Shown here one piece after another: positions 52,720 to 62,039 of a DNA stretch of 64,000 nt (its first letter is position 1; the number at the start of each line of letters is the position of its first letter). The stretch spans positions 44,290 through 108,289 of the forward strand of contig CAYLPJ010000014.1 of the NCBI GenBank assembly GCA_964385465.1, in the 5' to 3' direction. Under the pieces are notes generated by a model. It was not told the origin of the DNA. It made no database searches and saw only the letters and a program-made list of their open reading frames with translations. The position numbers were made by a program, and so were the translations under genes. The DNA comes from CAYLPJ01 sp964385465 (GTDB lineage Bacteria; Planctomycetota; Phycisphaerae; SM23-33).

Positions 52720-53721
52720 ATGCTGCGAGTGGCTGTGATTGGACTGGGGCCGATCGGCAACCGTCATGCCGGTCTTCTCGACGAGGATGAACTGGCCGAA
52801 CTGGTGGGGGTGTGCGACATCCGCCACGACCGCGCCGACGCCGCGGCCGAGCGGCTCGGCGTGCCGGCGTTCCACGACGCCGAGCAGATGCTCGCCAGGC
52901 TGAAGCCCGACATCTGCCACATCTGCACGGGCGGCGAGGAGTACGGCAGCGACCACTGCGCCCCGACGCTCCAGGCCCTCGAGGCCGGCTGTCACGTGCT
53001 CGGCGAGAAGCCCATCAGCAACGACATCGCCGAGGGCGAGCGGATGGTCGCCACCGCGGCCGAGCGGGGAAGGTGCTACGGCATCAACCTCAATCACCGC
53101 TTCACCCCGGCGGCGAGGCTGGCGCGGCAGTGGGTGGACGAGGGGCGCCTCGGGCACCTGCTGTTCGTCAACATGGCGATGTGGATCAAGAACCCGCGCG
53201 AGAGCTCGCCGTACTTCCAGATCAAGGCCCTCCACCCCCACACGGTGGACGTGATGCGGTACTTCTGCGGCGACATCGAGGCCGTGCAGCTCTTCGCCAC
53301 CAAGGCCCCGGGGCGGACCATCTGGTCGACGGCGCAGTTCAACATGCGGTTCGCCAACGGTGCGGTCGGCTCGCTGACCGGCAGCTACGACATCGAGCGA
53401 GGCCATCCCATGGAGCGGTGCGAGGTGGCGGGAACGGGCGGGCGGTTCGTGCTGGACGACATGTGGCGGGAGGCGACGCTCTACCCCGCCGGCGACGCGG
53501 TCAAGAGCGTCTACACCGACCCGACCTTCGGCGGCTTTGCCGAGCAGGGCGGCTTCGTCAACACCTTCCGCTGCCGCATCCACACGTTCCTCCAGCAGGT
53601 GACCGACGGCGCGGCGCCGGAAGAGATCGACGGCTCGGCGGCCGAGGCCCTCGCCGCGCAGAAGGTCCTCCAGGCCGCCATCGAGTCCCTCGAAACCGAG
53701 AGCGTCGTCCGCGTACGCTGA
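52720..53721 (+). CDS. Gfo/Idh/MocA-family NAD(P)-dependent oxidoreductase
   Basis: A 333-residue protein. The Rossmann nucleotide loop is VAVIGLGPIGNRHAG (residues 4-18), and the family's catalytic Lys lies in VLGEKPISND near residue 96. The substrate-binding His/Asp region includes YGINLNHRFTPAARLARQW and HPHTVDVMRYFCGDIEAVQL. Start after GGGGAGG. It oxidises or epimerises sugars, polyols or related alcohols with NAD(P) in the cytoplasm; the substrate is unknown. Such genes are abundant in planctomycetes and fit the glycan-use theme. It has its own promoter. Confidence 0.85.
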   Translation: MLRVAVIGLGPIGNRHAGLLDEDELAELVGVCDIRHDRADAAAERLGVPAFHDAEQMLARLKPDICHICTGGEEYGSDHCAPTLQALEAGCHVLGEKPISNDIAEGERMVATAAERGRCYGINLNHRFTPAARLARQWVDEGRLGHLLFVNMAMWIKNPRESSPYFQIKALHPHTVDVMRYFCGDIEAVQLFATKAPGRTIWSTAQFNMRFANGAVGSLTGSYDIERGHPMERCEVAGTGGRFVLDDMWREATLYPAGDAVKSVYTDPTFGGFAEQGGFVNTFRCRIHTFLQQVTDGAAPEEIDGSAAEALAAQKVLQAAIESLETESVVRVR

Positions 53722-53825
53722 CGGCGGCCGCCGGCAGCAGGAACGCATCGGCCGCCCTGCTTTGCCGCCTCAAGACGGCCGATGGTCCTACCGCCCCGGC
53801 CAGGGGGCAAGGGAGCGACGCGGGT

Positions 53826-54362
53826 ATGGGCGAGTCCGTCACAATCAACCGGGCGCCGGTCCTGACGTTGTGGGCGGCGGCGGTGGCCGAGAGGCTGGGC
53901 TACGACCACGACGCCGCCCTGACGCTGGGCAAGGCGGTGGCGGGGCTCAACGCCCAGTCCAAGGGGCGGATGCTGGGCATCTACGGCCCGCCGAAGGGCC
54001 CCGAGGGCGGCGAGGGCCCGCCAAAGCGGGTCGGGCTCGGCGAGGACTTCTGGATCGACCTCTGCGACCGCGGCGTGCCCTGCCAGCAGACCGACGACGG
54101 CATCCGCGCGGTCATCAAGGACAAGCCCATCGATCCCGAGGCCGTCGAGCGCTACCTCGAAGGCAAGTTCGGCGACGACCTCGAGCGCGTCTCGGGCGCA
54201 ATGGAAGAGCTCGCCGCCGCCCTGGACCCCGAGAACCTCGCCGCCGAGGCCTACGACCTCTACCAGCGGTTCCGCCCGCAGATCCCCGCCGGCGTCCGCG
54301 GCTGGGGCGCCAAGGGCGAGCTCGATCTCGACCTCATCCGTTCGCTCGGGCAGGACGAGTAG
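53826..54362 (+). CDS. Conserved protein of unknown function
   Basis: A 178-residue protein starting after CGACGCGGGT, a weak leader. The first part, VTINRAPVLTLWAAAVAERL then DAALTLGKAVAGLNAQSKGR, is a helical motif I recognise from widely distributed uncharacterised bacterial proteins, followed by GIYGPPKGPEGG, a DNA-binding-like flexible loop, and IRAVIKDKPIDPEAVERYLE. The end is acidic-helical. No signal or membrane segment. It is 104 nt after the oxidoreductase gene and may be cotranscribed. Function unknown; I have no basis for a role beyond the helical, possibly nucleic-acid-associated character. Confidence 0.6.
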   Translation: MGESVTINRAPVLTLWAAAVAERLGYDHDAALTLGKAVAGLNAQSKGRMLGIYGPPKGPEGGEGPPKRVGLGEDFWIDLCDRGVPCQQTDDGIRAVIKDKPIDPEAVERYLEGKFGDDLERVSGAMEELAAALDPENLAAEAYDLYQRFRPQIPAGVRGWGAKGELDLDLIRSLGQDE

Positions 54363-54371
54363 GGACCCGCC

Positions 54372-56066
54372 CTACCGATCCCCCCCGACCTTGCCGCCCG
54401 CGCCGGACGACGCCCCGGCGGTGATCAGATTCAGCGTAGGCGCGGGGGCGCCGGGGGCATCGCGGGAGTGGAACCAGACGGTCGATCGAGCGGCGGCCGG
54501 CGTGGCGGTGTCCTTCATCACCACGATCAGCGTGACCTTCCCGTCGCCGTCGGCGTCGACCGCGCCCGCGTCCAGCTCGATCCGAACCGTCCGCAGGCCG
54601 ATCTCGTCGCGGCCGATGCGGGGCACCGCGACCGAGGCGAGGCGCGTCGTCTTGCCCGCCCGAAGCTTCCAGCCGCTGGACGGGGCATTGCCCGGCGCGG
54701 CGGCGAAGCGCAGCGCCTCGGGCCAGTCCTCTTCGGCCGGGGCGGTCAGGGCGTGGACCTCCAGCGTGCTGCCGGCCTGTACGTTCTCCACCGGCTCGGC
54801 GGGTGTCAGGACCAACTCGGCGGCGCGGATCGTCTCCCGGGCGCCCAACGGCGAGAGGTCGAACGCCAGCCACGTCTTGCGGGCCTTGTCGGTCCGCGCG
54901 CCGAGGCGAGGGGCGTCGGCATCCGCCCCGCCGGCTTTGCCGCGCTGGACGCACGCGTCCCGCGACGCGGGGATGCTGTGGTCCGGGGCGATCTCGATGT
55001 AGAAGACGTGGTCGCGGTAGGTGTCCACGTCCGGCCAGCCGTCGGAGGAAGGGGGCAGGCGGTAGTGCCCTCGCCCGTCGGGAAACAGCGACTGCCGCAG
55101 CGCGGTCCGGCGGTCCGCCCCATCCGGCGGGCGGGCAAGGGCCCGGGCGTCGGCGGCGGGGTCGTTCGGCTCGCCCTTGTCGATGCCCTTGACCGTCCAC
55201 CGCCACGGCGGCAGCGTGCCATCCCCCTCCCGCCGGATGCCCCACCCGCCGTGGTAGGGGTTGATCGCGTCGGTCAGCGAGGGCGGGCGCGAATTCGACG
55301 TCGCCCGGTTGTTGTTCAGCAGCGTGAACGCGCGGTTGCGCCCGGGAGTGGTGCACGGCTCGGCGAAGCCGACCAGGAAGGCGTACCGCTTGCCCGCCTC
55401 GCAGAGCATCCCGTCGTGCTCGCCGGTGAGGTCCCACCGCATCCATCGCCGCTGCCCGGACGGGTCGCCTTCGGGGCCGCGCGTGACCGGGAAGCCCGGG
55501 AACCGTCCGCCGGTGAGCACAGCGATGGACTCGTACTCGACGCCCTCGATGTAATCGTCCAGGCGGCTGAACGCGAGGTTGAAGCCGTGCTCTGCGCGGT
55601 CCGCCCCGCGCGTGCCGTTGTCGTTGAGCTTCGGTTCGCCGGTCACGCGGAACAGTTGCAGAAACATCGCCGCCCCCGGCGCGCCGGAACGCACCGCCCC
55701 GTCGGCCGGGCCGGTCCGCAGGACGATGGCGTCGAGCTTGAAGGTCGTCTCGGCCGTGAAGACCTGCCCGAGGTCGCGGTTGCGCTGGTAGTAGCCGTCC
55801 TCCGGGTCGTCCTTCCAGTACCGCGCCAGGACCTTCGCCCCGTTGTTGCGCACGCTGGTGTTGCCCCCGGTCCCGTAGGCGGCCTGGAAGATCGGCACGC
55901 GAACCGGGTCGGGCGCATAGTCGGCGTCCTTGCGCCCGCCCATGTCCGTGATGCGCAGCCCCCCGGGGGCGGCCGCGGCCAGCGCCAGCAGGATCGCCGC
56001 GGTCCACGCCGGGCGCCGGCGCGTCCCGCCGCTCGATATGGCGGTTCTGTTTCGATGTTGTCGCAT
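54372..56066 (-). CDS. Secreted protein with a C-terminal DNRLRE-like beta domain
   Basis: A 564-residue protein with a basic N-terminus and hydrophobic segment (residues about 20-35) consistent with a signal peptide. Two starts are possible: ATG at 56066 or GTG six bases upstream; AAGG fits the ATG. The first 300 residues have beta-rich phrases (LGQVFTAETTFKLDAIVLRT, AAMFLQLFRVTGEP, RWDLTGEHDGMLCEAGKRYA), suggesting a carbohydrate-binding sandwich. The C-terminal 200, with KTWLAFDLSPLGARETIRAA and VPRIGRDEIGLRTVRIELDA, resemble DNRLRE domains of surface proteins. No catalytic residues recognised. Convergent with the preceding gene, 9 nt apart. Confidence 0.6.
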   Translation of the reverse strand: MRQHRNRTAISSGGTRRRPAWTAAILLALAAAAPGGLRITDMGGRKDADYAPDPVRVPIFQAAYGTGGNTSVRNNGAKVLARYWKDDPEDGYYQRNRDLGQVFTAETTFKLDAIVLRTGPADGAVRSGAPGAAMFLQLFRVTGEPKLNDNGTRGADRAEHGFNLAFSRLDDYIEGVEYESIAVLTGGRFPGFPVTRGPEGDPSGQRRWMRWDLTGEHDGMLCEAGKRYAFLVGFAEPCTTPGRNRAFTLLNNNRATSNSRPPSLTDAINPYHGGWGIRREGDGTLPPWRWTVKGIDKGEPNDPAADARALARPPDGADRRTALRQSLFPDGRGHYRLPPSSDGWPDVDTYRDHVFYIEIAPDHSIPASRDACVQRGKAGGADADAPRLGARTDKARKTWLAFDLSPLGARETIRAAELVLTPAEPVENVQAGSTLEVHALTAPAEEDWPEALRFAAAPGNAPSSGWKLRAGKTTRLASVAVPRIGRDEIGLRTVRIELDAGAVDADGDGKVTLIVVMKDTATPAAARSTVWFHSRDAPGAPAPTLNLITAGASSGAGGKVGGDR

Positions 56067-56121
56067 GGCCACCTTGCCGGCACCATCCTATCGCGAGAGT
56101 CGGCGGCGCGTCCATGGCGGG

Positions 56122-56241
56122 TTGCTGGAATGGGGCGAATGGCCCTTCGCGGCGCCGGCGGGCATCGCCCACGACGGCAAGCACCTCTGGGCCCTCGATC
56201 CCGAGGGCAAGCGCCTCTGCGCGATCGTCAGGGCCCGATAG
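56122..56241 (+). pseudogene. Fragment of a propeller-like gene
   Basis: This frame ends LLEWGEWPFAAPAGIAHDG then KHLWALDPEGKRLCAIVRAR and stops at 56239-56241. P-x-G-I-A-x-D-G-x-x-L-W-x-x-D is the blade signature of six-bladed propellers and glutaminyl-cyclotransferase-like domains, and a full gene would normally hold several blades. No valid start or preceding blades are found, and the sequence upstream overlaps the start of the divergent secreted gene. I read it as a remnant of a lost gene. Confidence 0.4.
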
Positions 56242-56397
56242 CACCGCGAGCGGGTCCACATCACAGCCGTAACCGCTGATTCTTTCGGATTTTCGGAATC
56301 GAGCCTTGACGCGGGCGGTATCGTTCTGTAGGCGCGAAGGCGACGGCGTTGCGTCGTGCGACGCCGACGAGAAGCACGTCAACCCAGGGAGTGACCC

Positions 56398-56556
56398 ATG
56401 GCGACCAAACGCGAGATGCTCGAAGCCAAGACCAAGGCCGACCTGCTCAAGCTCGCCCACAAGGCCAAGATCGACAAGGTCAAGACGTCGATGAAGAAGA
56501 CCGAGATGATCGACGCCCTCGCCGACAATCGCAAGGTCAAGAAGGTCGACCTCTAA
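56398..56556 (+). CDS. Small SAP/Rho-N-like helical protein
   Basis: A 52-residue protein, M-A-T-K-R-E-M-L-E-A-K then TKADLLKLAHKAKIDKVKTS, MKKTEMIDALADNRKV and a Lys-Lys-Val-Asp-Leu end. The leucine/lysine spacing and the turn before the second helix match SAP and Rho N-terminal helix-extended-helix domains, which bind nucleic acids. The ATG follows CAGGGAGTGACCC. TTGACG (56306-56311) followed 17 nt later by TAGGCG may be the promoter. Length, composition and leader all support a real gene. Stand-alone domains of this size occur, often with unknown roles. Confidence 0.65.
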   Translation: MATKREMLEAKTKADLLKLAHKAKIDKVKTSMKKTEMIDALADNRKVKKVDL

Positions 56557-56658
56557 GCCCGCCCGCGGCGCGAACAATGCGAGGCGCCCGACACGTCTGA
56601 CTCCGGCCCGGTCCGTCGCGGGGGTCCTTCACCATCGCCGCAAGCGAGGCGGCTTCGG

Positions 56659-58887
56659 TCAGCGCGGCTCGCCCGGTCTTGCCGCGCGGAGGCCCTTGAT
56701 CCGCCGCAGCAACGAGCCGCCGGCCATGTAGACCCCGCCGCTGGCGAAGGCGATCTGCCGGGCTCGGTCGATCCGGCCGATGGGCACGACCTTCGCCGTC
56801 CGCGGGTCGATGCGGACGAGGGTCTTGTCGAAGAACGACCAGACCCACCCGTCGGGCCCGCGGCGGAAGCTGTAGGCGTGGCGTCGGACGTCGCCGAAGC
56901 CCGTCACCGGCCTGGCGGGGACGGCCTTGCGCCAGAGCACCTCGCCGGTGGCGGCATTCAGGCCGTACAGCACGCCGCTGTCGTGATGGCCCATCACCAG
57001 ACCGCCGGGAAGGGCCTCGACGACCGGCCCCGGTCGACCCGCGTCGAGGACCGCCTTGCGGTAGATGAGCTTCCGCGTTCGCGTGTCCCAGCAGATCAGC
57101 TCGCCGGCGTCGCCGTGCTTGCTGGACATCAGGATGTACCGCCCGTCCGCCGCGGCGGTCATCCAGAAGATGCGGTGCCCGTCGAAGGGCATCCCCCCGA
57201 TCTCGCCGCTGTTCGGATCGTACCAGCCGAACCCCCCGCCGACGCGCCGCCGGCCGTACGTCGTGCCCGCGTTGTACACCCGCCCGTCCGCGCCGGCGAC
57301 GGTGCCGGCCAGCGGGCAGTGGCTGTCGGAGCCCTTGCCGAGGTAGCCGACGCGCCACGGGTTCGGTTCGTCCTGCTGGAGCCCGAGCGTGCGGGAGAAG
57401 TCGTACGCAACCACCTGCGAGCCGGGATAGCCCGACACGTAAAGCCGCCCGCCGCACAGCCCGGCCGAGTAGGGGCTCAGCGTCCCGCCGACCCGCATCA
57501 GGCGCTTGCCGGCGAGGTCGTAAAACACGTGCTGGCCGTAGCCCTCATCGGTGGCGAACAGCACGCCGTCGGCGATCTCCCGCAGCAGCTTCACCACGCC
57601 GGGGTACATCCGCACGGTGTACTCCAGCGTCTTCTCCGGGCCGTCCTTGCCGATCCGGTACGGCAGGGACACACGCCCGCGCGGGTCGGGGTCGCCGGCG
57701 TCGGCCGGAATGATCGGCGGCGGGGACGGCGGCTCGAAGTCGGCCGGCCAGTGCTGGGCCTGGCGGTCCCAGTGGAACTGCCCCCTGCGGTCGCGCTTGC
57801 AGGGCTTGTCCGACCACGGCGGGACCTTGCCCTTCCGCCGGATCAGCCGCCCGTCGCGGAGCCAGAAGTCCAGCCTATCGCCGCCGACATCTCCCAGGCC
57901 GGGGACCTTCGCCGGCTCGGCGATGCTGCCGGCCACGCCCCCGCCGGCGAGGACGTTCATCTCCACCGTGTTGTGGTCGCCGCGGATGGGTTTGCTCTCG
58001 GCCAGCAGGCGGCCCTCGCCGGTCCGCACGTTGAACGCCACCAGGTGCCACGGGCGGTTGCCCACCCCCGCGTACAGCCAGTCGCCGGAGATCACCACGC
58101 GGCGGTACAGCTCCCGCCGGTGCTCGTTGGCCGGGCCGAACGGTTCGTACAGCTTCGCCTTGTACGTCTTCGGGTCAAAGCGGTAGGCGACGAACGCGCT
58201 CTTGTCCTTCGGCCAGCCCATCCCGTAGATCATGCCGTCGTCTGCCAGCACACACCGGCCGTTGATGACCGCGTCGCCGAACGGCTTGGCCCCGTGGACG
58301 AAGCGGTCCTCGCCCGGGTCGTAGACGCTGAAGATCACCGCGCCCCAGTTCTCGAAGATCAGCTTGCCGTCGGCGTAGAAGCTCGGCTGCATGTGGAAGC
58401 CGATCCCCTCGCGGGTGAGCACCGAGTCGCCCTCGCGCGTCGACAGCCGCTGCTTGCGCGTCCGACCCGTGCCGAAGTCGTGGATCACCACCTCCTGCTC
58501 CTGGCGGTAGGCCTTGAAGTACGGGTAGACCATGTCCCAACTCTTGCCGTCGCGGTTGGGCACCAGGTACGGCCGATGCCCCACCCAGCATCGCTGCGGC
58601 GCAGGCGCGACGTCCTCCAACTCCAGCTTCGGCGCCTCGGCCAGCGCGTCGGCGAGACGCGGCTGGGCGACCGGCTTCCACGCCCCCGCCTCGACCGCGC
58701 CGTCCACCCACCCGACCCGCTCGCCGAGCCCGCCGATCTCGAAGTGCTCCTCCCGCCAGTCGCCCGGCTCGGCCCCCGCCCCGGCCGCGAGGCACGCCAC
58801 CGCCACAACCGCCAGCCCCCCCGCCAGGCGGATCCGCCGCGTGGGCCCCGTCGATCGCTCCCGTTGCCTTGAGCGGATGCTCATCAT
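56659..58887 (-). CDS. Secreted beta-propeller protein
   Basis: A 742-residue protein with an N-terminal signal peptide (residues about 19-38, LAGGLAVVAVACLAAGAGA) after a basic n-region; the leader GGAAGACATGAC fits the ATG at 58887. Blades with repeating patterns are seen throughout: DDGMIYGMGWPKDKSAFVAY, YAGVGNRPWHLVAFNVRTGE, VGYLGKGSDSHCPLAGTVAG, DGRYILMSSKHGDAGELICW and VMGHHDSGVLYGLNAATGEV. The last half resembles PQQ/WD-type quinoprotein repeats. No enzyme motif is visible. It is one of three PQQ-like proteins in the window, all predicted to be exported. Role unknown; binding or assembly is possible. Confidence 0.75.
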   Translation of the reverse strand: MMSIRSRQRERSTGPTRRIRLAGGLAVVAVACLAAGAGAEPGDWREEHFEIGGLGERVGWVDGAVEAGAWKPVAQPRLADALAEAPKLELEDVAPAPQRCWVGHRPYLVPNRDGKSWDMVYPYFKAYRQEQEVVIHDFGTGRTRKQRLSTREGDSVLTREGIGFHMQPSFYADGKLIFENWGAVIFSVYDPGEDRFVHGAKPFGDAVINGRCVLADDGMIYGMGWPKDKSAFVAYRFDPKTYKAKLYEPFGPANEHRRELYRRVVISGDWLYAGVGNRPWHLVAFNVRTGEGRLLAESKPIRGDHNTVEMNVLAGGGVAGSIAEPAKVPGLGDVGGDRLDFWLRDGRLIRRKGKVPPWSDKPCKRDRRGQFHWDRQAQHWPADFEPPSPPPIIPADAGDPDPRGRVSLPYRIGKDGPEKTLEYTVRMYPGVVKLLREIADGVLFATDEGYGQHVFYDLAGKRLMRVGGTLSPYSAGLCGGRLYVSGYPGSQVVAYDFSRTLGLQQDEPNPWRVGYLGKGSDSHCPLAGTVAGADGRVYNAGTTYGRRRVGGGFGWYDPNSGEIGGMPFDGHRIFWMTAAADGRYILMSSKHGDAGELICWDTRTRKLIYRKAVLDAGRPGPVVEALPGGLVMGHHDSGVLYGLNAATGEVLWRKAVPARPVTGFGDVRRHAYSFRRGPDGWVWSFFDKTLVRIDPRTAKVVPIGRIDRARQIAFASGGVYMAGGSLLRRIKGLRAARPGEPR

Positions 58888-59066
58888 GTCATGTCTTCCT
58901 TGCTGATGGTCTGGCGGCCGTGTCGATCAGACCCCCGGCTCGTGCGGAGGAGGTGGCGTCGTGGTCTCCCGAAGGTAATCGAGCGGCCGCCGGGGCGAAA
59001 GCACCTGAGGGCGAGGAGCCACCGGTCACCCGCGTACGCGGCGGCTCACGGTCCCTGCCTTCGGGG

Positions 59067-61883
59067 TCAGGTGTACCACATCGGGCTGGTCCAGGCGAGC
59101 TCGTCGGCGTCGGTGTGGATGCGGGCGTAGTACCACAGGCGGCCGGGGGGCGGGGTCGGGTCGGCCAGGTCGGTCTCGACCTCGCGGGCGTTCGGCTCGA
59201 GGCGGTGGATCGGCCGGTTGTTGCGGAAGAGGACCAGCTCGCGGATGGGCCGGGCGGCGAGGGCGCGGACGTGGAAGCTCAACTGCCCGGACGGGCGGGG
59301 GAGCTTGTCGCCCATCATGCCCTCCCCGGCGGTCAGCAGCAGGGCCATCTTCGCCCCGCTGGTGCCGAATGTATGGCGTCGGCGGATGGCGTCGAAGATG
59401 GCGCGGCGGTCGAGCCGTTCGGCCCAGACGCCGGCCTTGCCCATCCCCCCGCCGTGGTCGGGGCTGGCGATCACGCCGATGACCACGCCCTGAGCCCAGG
59501 CGTCCTGGAGGTAGTACCGCTTGAACGGCGCGCCGGATGGCGACTGCCTCGGGCAGCCGAGATACTCGTACGACTGGCGGGCCTGGAAGATCTCCGCCAC
59601 CGGCTGGAGTCGCTCGTCGGTGAAGGACCAGTCCGTCGGCGGGTTGCCTCCCCCCCTGCCCCGCCAGTCGGCGAGTTGGTGCGGAATGCACAGAAACTCC
59701 ACGCCGTCCAGCTCCTTCCACAGATCGGCCGGGCTGATGTCCCCGTCGAACGCGTCGTAGAACCGCTCGTGGTGCGGGTCGAGGAACACGAGGTTGTGGT
59801 GCCCGTACCGCCGCGGGGCCTCCGGCGTCGGCCTGCCCCCGCCGGGCGGGGGGTTCTTGCTGGACGTCCACTCCTCGCCGAGGAACGTCACGAACCGCCC
59901 GGCGTCGTGGTTGGCGCGGACCTCCGCGCCGTGGTAGGCCCACTGCGGCGGGTCGAAGTTGTAGCCGTGGTCGGTGATCGCGCAGAAGTCCAGCCGCTCG
60001 ATGTCCCGCACGTTGGCCAGCAGGTCGTGGCCGGGGGGGTTGGCGCGTCGTTGGCAGACGCTCAGATCGGTGTGGTCGTGGAGGTCGCCGAACAGCAGCG
60101 TCAGTTCCTTGCCGCCCCGGCGGATGCGCTGGCGGGGCAGATCGGCGGCGACGGCTTCGATCGCGGCGGGAAGGCTGAAGTCCGTCGGCGGCAGCGTCAG
60201 CTCGCCGGTGGGGATCTCGGCGACGGGCCCGCCGTGCACGTCGAGGGGAACGACGCGCAGCCCGCTTCGCCAGTCGCGGAACTCGCCCCGCTGGGACCAC
60301 GTCTTGGGCAGGTCGTCGTACTGGCAGCAGGCCAGCCCGCCGTCGGGGCCGAAGGCCGTTGTCACCGGGCGGCGCCGGCCCTGGGCGACCGACAGCGTCC
60401 GCCGGCGCGGCCTGCCCGCACCGTCGATCCGCCAGCAGACCGCCCGCCAGCCGCCCTGGGGGGCGATCGACGCCCGGGCGGTCAGCCAGAGCCCGCCGAC
60501 GGTGTCGGCGGCCAGGTGCGGGCGGACCAGGAACGTCCGACCCTTGTTCACCGCCTCGTTCACCCCGGCCGGGGCCGTCAGCTTGAAGCCCTCCCCCAGC
60601 CGCGCGACGGCGATCCGCTGGTCGCCAACCGCGTTGACCCGGTTCCTCGGGTACGCCTGGGCCTGCCATGCCATCCACACCTCCCCGCCGCGAAGCGCCA
60701 GGTGCGGGCGTCGCTCGATGCGGGGGTCGCAAGTCAGCCGCCGCTCGACGCCCCATTGCCCGTCGCGGCATTCGGCGGCGTAGATGTCGGCCGAGCCGTC
60801 GCGGAGGGAGTCCCACGCGCCCACCAGCGATCCATCGGGGCGGGCGACGACGGCGGGGTTGTAGCTGTTGCTCGCCGCGTCGGTCAGCCGGCGGGGCTCG
60901 CCCGCCTTGCCCTCGGGCCCGACACGGGCGGCGTAGACGCCGCGGGCCTCGCCGGCGTTGGACTCCCAGAGCACCCACAGCGTCTCGCCCGCCGCCGCCA
61001 GCGCCGGGGCGATGTTCGACGTCCCGCCGGCGTCCAGCCAGGCCAACTCGGCCGCCTCGCCGTCGCGCCCGACGCGCGCCACGCCGATCCGCCAGCGGTC
61101 GTCGGCCTCGACCGCCATCGCCACCGCCGCCCCGCCGCCGGGCAAGCCGACGACGGCGGGCTCGGCCACGGCGGTCGCGCCCGGCGGCGACCACACCGCC
61201 GCCTGCGTGCGGGCCTCGGGCAGGCCGCGGTCCAGCCGCACGGCCGACACCCGCCCGCGCCGCTCGATGCTCGCCAGCCAGAACGCGCCCTGCCCGTCGC
61301 GGGCCAGCGCGGGGAAGTCCTGGACGCAGTCCGGCCAGGTGCGGGCGTCGGCGGTCTCGACGAGCAGCACGTCGTCGATCCACGCCCGCCCGGGACGGTT
61401 GTTGAAGCTGGAGGGCGCGACGATCTCCAGGACCGCCGGCCCGGAGAAGTCCACCGGCAGCTCAGCAGCGAACGCCTTCCATCGCTTGGGAAGGGCGTCG
61501 GCCCCGGCGATCCGCTGCCGCCGCCCGCCGTGGCGGCAGAACACCGCACAGACGCACCCGCCCTCGCCCCGGGCGTGGAAGCTCAGGAACAGCCGACGCC
61601 CCGGACGGGCGGTGAAGGGGATCTCCAGCTTCAGAGCACGCTTGGGCTCATCCACCGCGCCGGTCAGGCACCGCTTGCCCGTCCGGGCCCCGCCGGAAAC
61701 CACCTCATGGCCGGTCAACTCCGGGCACGGGTCCCCGTCCTCGAAGCCCGTCCGCAGCAGGACCTTCGCGCCGGGACCGTACTTCGCCTCGACGTCCGAG
61801 AGCCCCCAGCTCGACCGGGGAAGCACCCCGGCCGCACAACCCAAACCCACCGTCCGAAGGAACCCGCGTCGCGTGCAGTTCAT
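59067..61883 (-). CDS. Tat-exported DUF3604/PHP-like protein
   Basis: A 938-residue protein. The start at 61883 follows GGGAAGGA and gives a twin-arginine leader, CTRRGFLRTVGLGCAAG, so it folds before export. Residues about 40-180 form a galactose-binding-like domain; about 190-560 a beta-propeller (VGLPGGGAAVAMAVEADDRW, TLWVLWESNAGEARGVYAAR). Residues about 600-930 have the PHP/DUF3604 metal-binding phrases LLFGDLHDHTDLSVCQ, FCAITDHGYNFDP, FLGEEWTSSKNPP, GHHNLVFLD and VIGVIASPDHGGGMGKA. The His/Asp clusters suggest a hydrolase with several metals, possibly a phosphoesterase; the substrate is unknown. It is transcribed toward the propeller gene at 58887. Confidence 0.75.
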   Translation of the reverse strand: MNCTRRGFLRTVGLGCAAGVLPRSSWGLSDVEAKYGPGAKVLLRTGFEDGDPCPELTGHEVVSGGARTGKRCLTGAVDEPKRALKLEIPFTARPGRRLFLSFHARGEGGCVCAVFCRHGGRRQRIAGADALPKRWKAFAAELPVDFSGPAVLEIVAPSSFNNRPGRAWIDDVLLVETADARTWPDCVQDFPALARDGQGAFWLASIERRGRVSAVRLDRGLPEARTQAAVWSPPGATAVAEPAVVGLPGGGAAVAMAVEADDRWRIGVARVGRDGEAAELAWLDAGGTSNIAPALAAAGETLWVLWESNAGEARGVYAARVGPEGKAGEPRRLTDAASNSYNPAVVARPDGSLVGAWDSLRDGSADIYAAECRDGQWGVERRLTCDPRIERRPHLALRGGEVWMAWQAQAYPRNRVNAVGDQRIAVARLGEGFKLTAPAGVNEAVNKGRTFLVRPHLAADTVGGLWLTARASIAPQGGWRAVCWRIDGAGRPRRRTLSVAQGRRRPVTTAFGPDGGLACCQYDDLPKTWSQRGEFRDWRSGLRVVPLDVHGGPVAEIPTGELTLPPTDFSLPAAIEAVAADLPRQRIRRGGKELTLLFGDLHDHTDLSVCQRRANPPGHDLLANVRDIERLDFCAITDHGYNFDPPQWAYHGAEVRANHDAGRFVTFLGEEWTSSKNPPPGGGRPTPEAPRRYGHHNLVFLDPHHERFYDAFDGDISPADLWKELDGVEFLCIPHQLADWRGRGGGNPPTDWSFTDERLQPVAEIFQARQSYEYLGCPRQSPSGAPFKRYYLQDAWAQGVVIGVIASPDHGGGMGKAGVWAERLDRRAIFDAIRRRHTFGTSGAKMALLLTAGEGMMGDKLPRPSGQLSFHVRALAARPIRELVLFRNNRPIHRLEPNAREVETDLADPTPPPGRLWYYARIHTDADELAWTSPMWYT

Positions 61884-61996
61884 CGGTTCGTCCTTCCCTC
61901 GGCCGGGTCGATCGGCCCGGACCTCGCACAGGTCCGAGTGCCCGGCGCCATGCCCGTTCATGGTAGGGCCTGCCCCCCCTCCGGACAAGCCCGAAC

Positions 61997-62039
61997 GCTC
62001 GATGTGTCGGTTGTGTCCACCCTTCCGGCACGTGGACAC
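61997..62039 (-). repeat. Dispersed 43-bp palindromic element, copy C
   Basis: Read on the minus strand: TGTCCAC, an 11-nt spacer and GTGGACA, then CAAC, C and GACACATCGAGC. Arms and spacer length equal those of copies A and B. The minus-strand sequence upstream of it, from about 62123 to 62095, shares ACCCTA, AGGC and TGGACAC with copy B, so the repeat may be wider than the core. Confidence 0.8.
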
